NCBI GenBank assembly: GCA_023422775.1
Contig: JAFAGM010000084.1
Span: forward strand, 62,001-126,000
DNA from: Pseudomonadota bacterium
Lineage (GTDB): Bacteria; Pseudomonadota; Alphaproteobacteria; Rhizobiales; Xanthobacteraceae
DNA length: 64,000 nt
Direction of reading: 5' to 3'
In this document: piece by piece, positions 8,998-18,535 of the stretch
Position numbering within the stretch: position 1 is the first letter of the stretch
Layout: every line of letters starts with the position of its first letter
Notes under the pieces: model-generated
The model's input: only the letters and a program-made list of their open reading frames with translations
Databases searched by the model: none
What the model was told of the DNA's origin: nothing
Program-made: the position numbers and the translations under genes

Positions 8998-10827
8998 ATG
9001 ACCCTCGACCTCTCCCTCATCCTGCTCATGCTCGCGGCCGCAATCGCGATGTTCGTCGTCAACCGGCCCCGCATGGACGCGGTTGCCCTCCTCGTCATGG
9101 TCGCGATGCCCTTCACCGGCGTCATCACCATGAACGAGGCGCTGGCAGGATTTGCCGATTCATCGATCGTGTTGATCGCCGCGCTGTTCGTCATCGGCGA
9201 AGGCCTCGTGAGAACCGGCGTGGCGCGACGCCTCGGCGACTGGCTCGACGCCAGGGCCGGCAGCAGCGAAAGCCGCCTGCTGGTCCTGCTGATGGCGGCC
9301 GTCGGCGGCCTCGGCTCCCTGATGAGTTCGACCGCCGTCGTCGCCATTTTCATCCCGGTGGTACTGCGCATCTCGCAAAATCGCGGCATGGCGCCGAGCC
9401 GGCTGATGATGCCGCTGAGCTTTGCGGCGCTGATCAGCGGGATGCTGACGCTGGTGGCGACGGCGCCCAACCTGGTCGTGAACGCCGAACTGATCCGGCA
9501 GGGCGCGGAAGGGTTCAGCTTCTTCAGCTTCACCCCGTTCGGGCTGCCGCTGCTCGCACTCGGCATCGCCTACATGCTGCTCGCGCGCGGCCTGCTCTCG
9601 GGGAAGAGTTCTCCCGCCGCATCGGACCGCCGCCCCAGGCTCCAGCGCTGGATCGAGCAATATCGCCTCGCCGATCGCGAAAAGCGCGGGCGCATAAGCG
9701 CCGGTTCGTCGCTGGTCGGAAAGCGTCTCGACGAACTGCCGCTCCGCTCCGCGGGCGTGAACCTTCTGGCCATCGAACGTGGGACCGGGTTCGCGGCCAG
9801 GGTGATCCCTCCAACCGCACAGGCCGAACTGCAGGCCGGCGACGTGCTGCTCGCGGATGTGCACATCTCGAACGACGGCGCCAGCAAGCTATGGCAGTCG
9901 CTGAAGCTCGAGCCGCTGCCGCTCGGCGAGATCGGAAACTACTTTACCGACCGCTCCCAGGAGATCGGCACGGCGGAGGTGATCCTGCCGGCCGAATCCG
10001 CCCTGATCGGCCAAACCGCGCGGGAGGCCCGGCTTCGCCCCGAATACGGCCTCACCGTCATCGGGTTGCGGCACGGCAACAAGGTGGTCACCCACGACCT
10101 GCTGGAGGAGAGGCTGAAGATCGGCGACACCCTCCTGCTGATCGGCTTCTGGTCCGACATTCGGAACCTCCAGTCCCACACCGAGGACGTGGTCGTCCTG
10201 AACATGCCCCTCGAACTGGAGGAAGTTCTTCCCGCGGCCCAGCGGGCGCCGCACGCGCTGGCCGTACTCGGACTGGTGGTCGTGCTGATGGTCAGCGGGT
10301 TGATACCCAACGTCCAGGCCGCGCTGATCGGCTGCCTGCTGATGGGGGTTCTGGGCTGCGTCGACTTCAACAGTGCCTATCGCTCCATCAACTGGAAGAC
10401 GCTCATCCTGATCGTCGGCATGCTGCCGTTCTCGCTGGCCCTGCAGCGCACCGGAGGCGTCGATCTCGCTGCCGACGCGGTCGTCGGCCTGGTCGGCGAA
10501 GCCGCGCCGCGCTTCGTATTGGCGACATTGTTTGTCATCACCGCGGCGCTGGGCCTGTTCATCTCCAATACCGCCACCGCCGTCCTGATGGCGCCGGTGG
10601 CGCTGGCCATCGCCAAGGACCTCGGCGCCTCGCCCTATCCGTTCGCGATGATCATCGCGCTGGCTGCATCCACGGCCTTCATGACGCCGATCTCCTCGCC
10701 GGTGAACACGCTGGTCGTAGGCCCCGGGCAATACAGTTTCGGCGATTTCGTCAAGGTGGGCGTACCGTTCTCGATCATGGCCGCAATCGTGAGCGTGCTG
10801 CTCGTTCCGATCTTTCTTCCGTTTTAG
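8998..10827 (+). CDS. SLC13 (DASS) family anion permease with two TrkA-C domains
   Basis: A 609-residue inner-membrane protein. The ATG at 8998 is preferred to a TTG one codon earlier. The N-terminal half carries hydrophobic segments with FADSSIVLIAALFVIGEGL and SSTAVVAIFIPVVLRI. Two cytosolic RCK_C-type domains follow in the middle (near residues 225-300 and 310-390, with VGKRLDELPLRSAGVNLLAIERG as the first strand). The C-terminal half has ISNTATAVLMAPVALAIA and AFMTPISSPVNTLVVGPGQYSF, the SNT-type motifs of Na+/dicarboxylate or sulfate transporters. The exact anion is unknown. Confidence 0.85.
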   Translation: MTLDLSLILLMLAAAIAMFVVNRPRMDAVALLVMVAMPFTGVITMNEALAGFADSSIVLIAALFVIGEGLVRTGVARRLGDWLDARAGSSESRLLVLLMAAVGGLGSLMSSTAVVAIFIPVVLRISQNRGMAPSRLMMPLSFAALISGMLTLVATAPNLVVNAELIRQGAEGFSFFSFTPFGLPLLALGIAYMLLARGLLSGKSSPAASDRRPRLQRWIEQYRLADREKRGRISAGSSLVGKRLDELPLRSAGVNLLAIERGTGFAARVIPPTAQAELQAGDVLLADVHISNDGASKLWQSLKLEPLPLGEIGNYFTDRSQEIGTAEVILPAESALIGQTAREARLRPEYGLTVIGLRHGNKVVTHDLLEERLKIGDTLLLIGFWSDIRNLQSHTEDVVVLNMPLELEEVLPAAQRAPHALAVLGLVVVLMVSGLIPNVQAALIGCLLMGVLGCVDFNSAYRSINWKTLILIVGMLPFSLALQRTGGVDLAADAVVGLVGEAAPRFVLATLFVITAALGLFISNTATAVLMAPVALAIAKDLGASPYPFAMIIALAASTAFMTPISSPVNTLVVGPGQYSFGDFVKVGVPFSIMAAIVSVLLVPIFLPF

Positions 10828-10828
10828 T

Positions 10829-10871
10829 CCAGAGCCTTTTCCGTTCCGATGGAATCGGAACGGGGCTCTGG
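10829..10871. terminator. Large perfect hairpin after the SLC13 permease gene
   Basis: The outer arms ccagagcc and ggctctgg (8 bp) enclose inner arms ccgttccgat and atcggaacgg (10 bp, loop gga). It starts 1 nt after the permease stop codon. It could end transcription, although no clean T-run follows. It directly abuts the dispersed repeat at 10872, so it may be part of that element. Confidence 0.55.
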
Positions 10872-10929
10872 ATTCTTGTTTTGACGCGTTTTCTTGACGC
10901 GAACCGGTTTCCACTTCGCTGAAAAACGC
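10872..10929 (+). repeat. Dispersed intergenic repeat, copy 1 (core 10872-10913)
   Basis: A 42-nt core starting attcttgttttgacgcg and ending with gcgaaccggtttcca recurs in reverse orientation at 38909-38950 with two differences. Both copies then run into a gaaaacgc-type end. From memory this element is scattered through Bradyrhizobium chromosomes. It carries no reading frame and its function is not known. Confidence 0.65.
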
Positions 10930-11037
10930 TCTGGTAGTCCCTCGCAGCAGGTCCGCAACTGCCGCGAGAAGCAGACCGCGTTCGACGGCTGTATTGCGTC
11001 GACTGCTTGAGCCGGCAGCCAACACCGGGATATTCAT

Positions 11038-12354
11038 TCAGGCATTCGCGGCGAACAGATCCCACCGGCCGGGAAGTCCCTTGAGTTCATGCGATCCGCG
11101 TTCGGCAAACGTCAGGCCGGCTCCTGCAACAAGATCAGTGACGACCCGCGAGACCAGAACTTCATTGGGTCGGGACTGGGTCATCACGCGGGAAGCGGCA
11201 TGCACCGCGATGCCGCCGATATCCCGCCCCCTGATCTCGATTTCGCCGGTGTGAAGACCGGCGCGAATGGCGAGGCCGATCTGCCTGACGGCCGCGCCGA
11301 GCGCCAGCGCACAGCGCACCGCCCGCGCAGGCCCGTCGAACATCGCCAAAATCCCGTCTCCGGTCGACTTGATCAAGGTGCCGCGATGCTTCAACACCAA
11401 CTGCAACGCCAGTTCGTCGTGGTTGTCGAGCAGCTTGCGCCAGGCCCGGTCGCCAGTCTCGGCGGCGCGGCGCGTCGAATCTGCGATATCCGTGAACAGC
11501 ACCGTGGCAAGGACACGATCGCCGTCGTCACGCGCCCCGTCGCGCTGCCCCGTCATGAACTCCTCGATGTCGCCAAGCAGTTCGGCACAATCACCGAAAT
11601 AGGGACTATGGTCGTTGCCGGAATACTCAATCAGCCTTGCGCCGGGAATTTGCGCGGCCAGGTCGCGGCCGTGCTCCACCGGCACCTGCACATCGCCTTT
11701 CCGGTGCAGCACGAGCGTCGGAACGCGCACGCTCGGTAGCACCGAACTCACGTCGATCGATGCATTCAAGAGCGCGAACTGCTTGATTGCGCCGGGGCTG
11801 GCCGACAGCCTTTCATATTTCGCAAACTGGGCGACCGCATCCGGATTCTTTGCAAGGCTCGGTCCAACCCTGTTGATCATCGCGCCCGTACCCCACTGCT
11901 TGGAGAGCAGGGTCGCCCGCTCTTCGCCGTCTCCGAGGTCGTTTCGCCGTCGATAGCCGCCGAAAAGCATGAGCCTGGATGCCCGCTCCGGATAGGTGGC
12001 GGCAAAAAGTACGCTCATCGCACACCCCTCGGAAATGCCGAGCAACGAAGTTGTCGTTGAGCCGATGCTGTCCATCACGGCCCGCACGTCGTCCATGCGC
12101 TGCTCGAGCGAAGGTGCACCGGCTACCCTGTCGGACAGCCCCTGGCCCCGCTTGTCGAACGTAACGACGCGCGCAAAGGTCGAAAGGCGGCGTATGAAAG
12201 CGGAATAGCCGGGCAGTTCATGCAGGAATTCGACGTGCGACATAACTCCGGGGACCACGACAATATCAACCGGACCGCTGCCCATCGTTTGGTAAGCGAT
12301 GTTGACATCGCCGCTAAGCGCATAACGCGTCTCCGGCAGGGCAGAATCAACCAT
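11038..12354 (-). CDS. Alpha/beta hydrolase fused to class III adenylate/guanylate cyclase
   Basis: A 438-residue two-domain protein. Residues 1-265 form an alpha/beta hydrolase with the nucleophile elbow GIS108EG and a late histidine in EYSGNDHSPYFGD. Residues ~275-430 form a class III nucleotidyl cyclase domain with VLFTDIADSTR (metal-binding Asp), STGDGILAMFDGPARAV and GLHTGEIEIRGRDIGGIAVHAASRVM. It should make cAMP or cGMP in the cytosol, perhaps controlled by a small ligand or substrate of the hydrolase domain. The architecture is recurrent in Bradyrhizobium. A 105-residue EthD-like protein is divergent from it. Confidence 0.85.
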   Translation of the reverse strand: MVDSALPETRYALSGDVNIAYQTMGSGPVDIVVVPGVMSHVEFLHELPGYSAFIRRLSTFARVVTFDKRGQGLSDRVAGAPSLEQRMDDVRAVMDSIGSTTTSLLGISEGCAMSVLFAATYPERASRLMLFGGYRRRNDLGDGEERATLLSKQWGTGAMINRVGPSLAKNPDAVAQFAKYERLSASPGAIKQFALLNASIDVSSVLPSVRVPTLVLHRKGDVQVPVEHGRDLAAQIPGARLIEYSGNDHSPYFGDCAELLGDIEEFMTGQRDGARDDGDRVLATVLFTDIADSTRRAAETGDRAWRKLLDNHDELALQLVLKHRGTLIKSTGDGILAMFDGPARAVRCALALGAAVRQIGLAIRAGLHTGEIEIRGRDIGGIAVHAASRVMTQSRPNEVLVSRVVTDLVAGAGLTFAERGSHELKGLPGRWDLFAANA

Positions 12355-12622
12355 CAGCTACCTCCTTGATAGCTAAAGCGTTTTCCGTCGTTGAAACAGC
12401 AGGGACATCATCCGATCCCTATTCTGCGCGCAAGCAGCGCACCCTGCCATTTGGGCAGTTCGACAGGGCCAGAGCAATAGTTCAAAATGTCCTCTTTGGG
12501 TCACTAGCCACATTCCGATCACCGGCCACCCGCAGGTACCTGGTTGCAGTGTCTGCAAAACTGACGCAGATTTTGAATGACGCCGAAGGTCAAGCGGCGA
12601 GTGTCAAAACAGGGAGGCAATC

Positions 12623-12940
12623 ATGATCAAGGTAAGCGTTATGTATCCCAACACACAAGGCGCTCGCTTCGACCATACGTACTACAAGGACAAGCATATG
12701 CCGCTCGTGAAAGCCCGTCTTGGCGATGCCTGCAAGTTCTACACGATCGACAAGGGCCTCGCGGGTGGAGCGCCCGGCGCTCCCGCGACCTATGTCGGCA
12801 TGTGTCACATCTATTGCGACAGTGTCGAAGCCTTCCAGAACGGCTTTGGGCCGCACGCCAAGGAGATCATGGGCGACATCCCCAACTACACGGATCTTTC
12901 TCCGGTCATTCAGATCAGCGAAGTCGTCGTCGGCCAATGA
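12623..12940 (+). CDS. EthD family protein
   Basis: A 105-residue ferredoxin-like alpha/beta protein with the EthD pattern: MIKVSVMYPNTQGARFDHTYYKDKHMPLV at the N-terminus and a final beta strand with ISEVVVGQ. GGGAGG precedes the ATG at a good distance. EthD proteins are small dimers linked to ether or aromatic degradation, but most members have no known reaction. It is divergent from the hydrolase-cyclase gene with 268 bp between the two starts. Confidence 0.85.
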   Translation: MIKVSVMYPNTQGARFDHTYYKDKHMPLVKARLGDACKFYTIDKGLAGGAPGAPATYVGMCHIYCDSVEAFQNGFGPHAKEIMGDIPNYTDLSPVIQISEVVVGQ

Positions 12941-13369
12941 CATGACGCCAGGCTCCTTCGCGCGTGTACGCGATCGACGTTCTGGCGGCGCAGCATCGTC
13001 GTCGTAGTACAGCGCGAGAGGGCGGGCGTGCGTCTGATTGCCCGTCGGGCAAATCGTTTCCACATCAGGCACCGTCAGGCTGTCCATCCCCTCGCGCGAA
13101 AATATTCCGCTCGCGCCGTCGGGCAAATCAGTGATTTGATTCCGCCCGTCTCACCCGACGAGAGGGGCGCTCGCGATCGTCACGAACGCGCGGTGAGATG
13201 CGGTGGACGCCGAATGCGCGAGACGTGCGCGCAGGAAGCGTACGGCAAAGTCGTGTGGTCCTGACGCCGCGGTGCTGGCGTCAAGTTCTCGAGAAGCAAG
13301 CTTCTTGGGGATGACGGTGGCAAAAGAGCCGTTCACCGGGGAGAGCACGAAGTAAGCCGTAAAGCCACT

Positions 13370-13501
13370 GCGCAGGGAAGGCCGGGATGCTCCCGCTGGA
13401 CCTGTATGCTCGTGTGCGCGTTTTTAAGTGCGCAATTGCACACGAGACCGCGGGTGCAGCGCGCACCCGGCCTTCCCTGCGCCCTCTCTATCTCGAGAGG
13501 G
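13370..13501. repeat. Nested inverted-repeat block, possible structured RNA or cruciform
   Basis: Perfect 17-nt arms, gcgcagggaaggccggg at 13370-13386 and its complement at 13466-13482, enclose a second perfect hairpin (ctcgtgtgc at 13409-13417 with gcacacgag at 13438-13446). A competing gggtgc/gcaccc stem lies at 13452-13468. Immediately after is a third hairpin (ccctctc 13482-13488 with gagaggg 13495-13501). The folding is symmetrical, so the transcribed strand, if any, cannot be chosen. Confidence 0.6.
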
Positions 13502-13551
13502 CCAAACGAAGATGCAAACCTCGGGCAAACATGTCGCGAGAACGCGAACCT

Positions 13552-13650
13552 GTATCCCCGTCATTGCGAGGAGCGAATGCGACGAAGCAATCCATCTATC
13601 CCCGCGCCGAGCTATGGATTGCTTCGCTCCGCTCGCAATGACGGGGATAC
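13552..13650. repeat. Palindromic repeat of the cattgcgag/caatgacg type
   Basis: Perfect 19-nt arms at 13552-13570 (gtatccccgtcattgcgag) and 13632-13650, extended by imperfect arms around gacgaagcaatccat. Related, more degenerate copies of the same motif lie at 21313-21406. It is a short intergenic repeat with no coding capacity. Confidence 0.75.
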
Positions 13651-13659
13651 AGCGCGGCG

Positions 13660-13691
13660 TACTGGATGCCCCGCCTTCGCGGGGATGACGG
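13660..13691. repeat. Half copy of the tactggat/ccccgc intergenic repeat
   Basis: The stretch tactggatgccccgcc followed by ttcgcggggatgacgg is the reverse complement of the left half of the element at 37899-37999. The internal ccccgc...gcgggg arms form a short hairpin. Confidence 0.55.
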
Positions 13692-13711
13692 TCTTGGCGC
13701 AGGACAGGATT

Positions 13712-13864
13712 TTAACTCCGCAGCGCCTGCAGGCCCTTGAAGGTCAGGCGCTTGGGATCCCTGACGCCGGCCAGGTAGAACTTGCGGATAAAGGCGACGG
13801 CTGCCTCGCGGTCGCAATCGGTCAACGCCACGATGGCATCAACGGCTATTCGCTGGGCGTCCAT
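13712..13864 (-). CDS. Small conserved-looking hypothetical protein (50 aa)
   Basis: A 50-residue reading frame from the ATG at 13864, preceded by GAGGAAG about 6 nt upstream. The sequence is MDAQRIAVDAIVALTDCDR through FKGLQALRS, with no membrane segment. It looks helical, with a compact charged C-terminal half (KFYLAGVRDPKRLTFKG). I know no domain for it. Codon use is like the neighbours and the ribosome site is good, so I keep it as a probable small gene. Confidence 0.5.
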   Translation of the reverse strand: MDAQRIAVDAIVALTDCDREAAVAFIRKFYLAGVRDPKRLTFKGLQALRS

Positions 13865-14020
13865 GGGGCTTCCTCGTGCTGTCAGGCGCCACCGGCCCGC
13901 ACAGCCTAAGACCACGCCGGTTAATCCGGCGTTAACCGTGAGGTCATGTTGGACGATTCGCGAGGCGTCACGTATACGCGAAATAGCGCATGGAGCGTCC
14001 GGACGCACCCGGGCGCGGGA

Positions 14021-15481
<1,461 letters not shown>

Positions 15482-15568
15482 GGCGATCTCCGAAGGTAGG
15501 ATTGTCCGACCGCTGCCACGGCCAGTCAATCGGCCGGCAGGGAGAAAGATGCGATCTGCAACCTTGCG

Positions 15569-16822
15569 TCAAGACGCAGCGGGCAGATCGCAGGCTCGCG
15601 CCCGGGCGTATTCCGCACCGAGATAGATCAGGAGCGCGAACACGGGAAGGAAGACCAGCGGCCCGACCGACGCCCCGATGAATTTTGCCAGCGGCGCGTT
15701 CACCAGGGGCAGCAGCAGGACCATGGCCATGGCGCCGCGGACCCATTGCAATGGCACTTTCGAACCCTTCTCCGCCAGATGCAGCCACACAACGACAAAT
15801 GCGCCAAGCACCAGGTCGTAGTCTTGCAGATAAGGCGTCGCCAGACAGGTGCCGATGATCAGGACCGCGTTGCGGATATGAGCAGGCTCATCGCGCCACC
15901 ACGAGCGCGCAATGAAGACCGCCGCAATGAACGCCCCGACCGCCTGCCAGGCGTAGGACATTGCCGCGCCCGCACCAGAATGCCGCGCGAACACGAATAC
16001 CGACACCATGCGATGCGAGACGCCCGTGCCGTCTTCCAGGATCACCGTGCGCAGCAAGTCGATGTTGTGCCGGTAGTGCAGCCAGGCATCGACGCCGTAG
16101 ACAGCGACGCTCGTCAACACCAGCAACGCCGAGGTGGCACCGGTCACGAACACCACCAGCCAGCGTCGTCCCGCGAGCAGCGCAAAGGGCAACATGAGGG
16201 CCAGATGCGGCTTGTAGACCATCATGCCGAACAGGACCCCGGCGATGACCGGCCGGCGATCGACCAACATCAGCCCGCCGCCGAGCAAGGCCGCGGTCAT
16301 CGCGCCGTTCTGTCCACCGACAGCGTTGATGAACAGCGCCGGCACGGCCAGGGACAGCAGCAGCGCGCCCGCGTGACCGGTGAGGCCGAGCGCCCGATAG
16401 AACGCGTACCAAGTCGCGCCGAGCCAGACGAACAGCGCCGGCACATAGGGAATGAACGCCAGCGGCAAGGTCAGCAGCGGCAGCACCGGAGGATAGGAAT
16501 AGTGATAGTGCTGGATGCTCTGCGCAGTGACCGACTGCTCGAAGGCATGGAACGCGGCAAAATCATAAACCTCGGCGATGCGACCGTGAAGCGCGAGGAA
16601 CGCTCCGGACCAATAGTTCACAAAGTCGTCGCCGAACGGACGACCGAGACCGTTGCTCAGGCCCACCCTGGTCTGCTGCAAAAGGTCGATGAACCAGGCG
16701 ACCGCCGCAAGGCCTATCCACAGCCGCGCGATCAGCCGAAGCCGCGCCGGATTCGTCAGCAGGCCAGAATAGCCGGCCTGCGACGGCAGGGGATCATTCC
16801 CAGCTCGATCTACCGAAGTCAT
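15569..16822 (-). CDS. GT87/DUF2029-type polytopic membrane glycosyltransferase
   Basis: A ~417-residue inner-membrane protein with about ten hydrophobic segments. FGDDFVNYWSGAFLALHGRIAEVYDFAAFHAFE near residue 45 carries the acidic loop typical of GT-C enzymes that use polyprenyl-phosphate sugars. YSYPPVLPLLTLPLAF and ATPYLQDYDLVLGAFVVVW match the DUF2029 pattern. Family members are alpha-mannosyl or arabinosyl transferases in actinobacteria; the role here is unknown. A GTG four codons upstream (16834) is an alternative start. Neither start has a strong ribosome site. Confidence 0.75.
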   Translation of the reverse strand: MTSVDRAGNDPLPSQAGYSGLLTNPARLRLIARLWIGLAAVAWFIDLLQQTRVGLSNGLGRPFGDDFVNYWSGAFLALHGRIAEVYDFAAFHAFEQSVTAQSIQHYHYSYPPVLPLLTLPLAFIPYVPALFVWLGATWYAFYRALGLTGHAGALLLSLAVPALFINAVGGQNGAMTAALLGGGLMLVDRRPVIAGVLFGMMVYKPHLALMLPFALLAGRRWLVVFVTGATSALLVLTSVAVYGVDAWLHYRHNIDLLRTVILEDGTGVSHRMVSVFVFARHSGAGAAMSYAWQAVGAFIAAVFIARSWWRDEPAHIRNAVLIIGTCLATPYLQDYDLVLGAFVVVWLHLAEKGSKVPLQWVRGAMAMVLLLPLVNAPLAKFIGASVGPLVFLPVFALLIYLGAEYARARACDLPAAS

Positions 16823-16930
16823 GACTGCGCTCACGGGAGTGAGCGTGCAGCATGCGGCAAGAGCGTTAGCACCTCGTTAAAGATTTCGGCGGTCCAGACC
16901 GCTGCGCACGACAGCTTCGCCGCAAAAGCA

Positions 16931-16956
16931 AAGGCCCCGCATCGCTGCGGGGCCTT
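16931..16956 (-). terminator. Rho-independent-type terminator of ahcY
   Basis: A perfect 11-bp GC stem, aaggccccgca paired with tgcggggcctt, with a 4-nt loop. It lies 22 nt after the ahcY stop. In the ahcY direction it is followed by a T-rich tgcttttg tract. Confidence 0.8.
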
Positions 16957-16978
16957 GCGGGTGCCGATGTTACGGCAA

Positions 16979-18409
16979 TCAGTACCGGTAGTGATCCGCC
17001 TTGTAGGGGCCTTCCTGCTTGACGCCGATGTAGTCGGCCTGGTCCTTGCGCAGTTCGGTCAGCTTGACGCCGATCTTGGCCAGATGCAGCCGCGCCACCT
17101 TCTCGTCCAGCGACTTCGGCAGCACGTAGACTTCCTTCTTGTACTTGCCGTCCTTGTTGTTGGCCCACAGTTCGATCTGCGCCAGCGTCTGGTTGGTGAA
17201 CGACGCCGACATCACGAAGGACGGATGGCCCATGGCGTTGCCGAGGTTCACCAGGCGGCCTTCCGACAACAGGATGATGCGGTGCTTGTCGGGGAATTCG
17301 ATCTCGTCGACCTGCGGCTTGATGTTGGTCCACTTCAGGTTACGCAGACCCGCGATCTGGATCTCGTTGTCGAAGTGGCCGATGTTGCAGACGATGGCGC
17401 GATCCTTCATCGCGCGCATGTGCTCGATGGTGATGATGTCCTTGTTGCCGGTCGCGGTGACGAAGATGTCGGCGCGCGGCGCGGCGTCTTCCATGGTGAC
17501 GACTTCATAGCCTTCCATCGCCGCTTGCAGCGCGCAGATCGGATCGACTTCGGAGACCATGACGCGGCAGCCGGCCTGGCGCAGCGAGGCAGCGGAGCCC
17601 TTGCCGACGTCGCCGAAGCCCGCGACCATCGCGGTCTTGCCCGACATCATCACGTCGGTGCCGCGGCGGATGCCGTCCACCAGCGACTCGCGGCAGCCAT
17701 AGAGGTTGTCGAATTTCGATTTCGTCACACTGTCGTTGACGTTGATGGCGGGGAACAAGAGCGTGCCCTTGTTCGCCATGTCGTAGAGACGGTGCACGCC
17801 CGTGGTCGTCTCCTCCGAGACGCCCTTGATGTTCTTCGCGATCTCCGCGAAGTAGCCCTTCGGCTTTTCCTTCAGCAGGCGCTTAACCAGCGCATAGAAG
17901 ATCTCTTCTTCCTCCGACGTCGGCTTGTCGAGGAAAGCGGTGTCGCCCTGCTCAGCGCGGTAGCCGGCGTGCACCAGCATGGTGGCGTCGCCGCCGTCAT
18001 CGAGGATCATGTTGGGCGTACCGCCGCCATGCCAGTCGAACAGTTTGGCGGTGTAGTCCCAGTATTCGGTGAGCGTTTCGCCCTTCACGGCGAACACCGG
18101 AATGCCGGCGGCGGCGATTGCCGCAGCCGCATGGTCCTGCGTCGAATAGATGTTGCACGACACCCAGCGGATGTCGGCGCCGAGCGCTGCCAGCGTCTCG
18201 ATCAGCACCGCGGTCTGGATCGTCATGTGCAGGGAACCGGCGATGCGTGCGCCCTTCAGGGGCTGCTTCGGGCCGTATTCCTCGCGCGTCGCCATCAGGC
18301 CCGGCATCTCGGTTTCGGCCAGCGAGATTTCCTTGCGGCCGAAATCGGCGAGCGACATGTCCTTGACGATGTAGTCGGTGAAGCCGGGCTTCTTGGCGGC
18401 AGCGGTCAT
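16979..18409 (-). CDS. ahcY: Adenosylhomocysteinase
   Basis: A 476-residue NAD-dependent enzyme that splits S-adenosylhomocysteine into adenosine and homocysteine, removing the product inhibitor of methyltransferases. The family blocks are all present: the N-terminal substrate domain with GSLHMTIQTAVLIETL, the active-site segment NVNDSVTKSKFDNLYGCRESL, the NAD-binding GFGDVGKGSAASLRQAGCRV and the C-terminal KADHYRY end. The length is usual for proteobacterial AhcY, which carries a ~40-residue insert. It is downstream of metK, separated by a palindromic repeat. Confidence 0.97.
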   Translation of the reverse strand: MTAAAKKPGFTDYIVKDMSLADFGRKEISLAETEMPGLMATREEYGPKQPLKGARIAGSLHMTIQTAVLIETLAALGADIRWVSCNIYSTQDHAAAAIAAAGIPVFAVKGETLTEYWDYTAKLFDWHGGGTPNMILDDGGDATMLVHAGYRAEQGDTAFLDKPTSEEEEIFYALVKRLLKEKPKGYFAEIAKNIKGVSEETTTGVHRLYDMANKGTLLFPAINVNDSVTKSKFDNLYGCRESLVDGIRRGTDVMMSGKTAMVAGFGDVGKGSAASLRQAGCRVMVSEVDPICALQAAMEGYEVVTMEDAAPRADIFVTATGNKDIITIEHMRAMKDRAIVCNIGHFDNEIQIAGLRNLKWTNIKPQVDEIEFPDKHRIILLSEGRLVNLGNAMGHPSFVMSASFTNQTLAQIELWANNKDGKYKKEVYVLPKSLDEKVARLHLAKIGVKLTELRKDQADYIGVKQEGPYKADHYRY

Positions 18410-18431
18410 GAGAGCTTCCTGTTGTTTAGCT

Positions 18432-18529
18432 CGTCATTCCGGGACGCCTCGAAGAGGCGAACGCGGAATCTCGAAGTGATGGATAGGGATTCCGGGTTCG
18501 CTCGGTTTGGCGAGCGCCCCGGAATGACG
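18432..18529. repeat. Palindromic repeat between metK and ahcY
   Basis: Outer arms cgtcattccggg (18432-18443) and its complement (18518-18529) frame inner gattccgggttcgc and cggaatctcgaag segments. It is the same family as the element at 25969-26051. Because it lies between two genes on one strand it may form an mRNA hairpin that changes the metK to ahcY expression ratio. Confidence 0.7.
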
Positions 18530-18535
18530 TCAAGA

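Larger units (their letters stand above)
12941..13711. other. Non-coding 771-bp region packed with repeats
   Basis: No credible gene is present on either strand; the short open frames lack ribosome sites and known motifs. The region contains two copies of cgtcgggcaaatc (near 13044 and 13118), a gcccgtcgggc hairpin at 13040-13050 and a nested structured block at 13370-13501. It also contains a long inverted repeat at 13552-13650 and a half element at 13660-13691. I recall long versions of this composite sequence at many Bradyrhizobium loci. Confidence 0.6.

Noticed and set aside
12941..13711. Several 60-170 codon open frames inside the repeat-rich region
   Set aside because: They cross inverted-repeat arms, lack ribosome sites and share no recognisable protein features.
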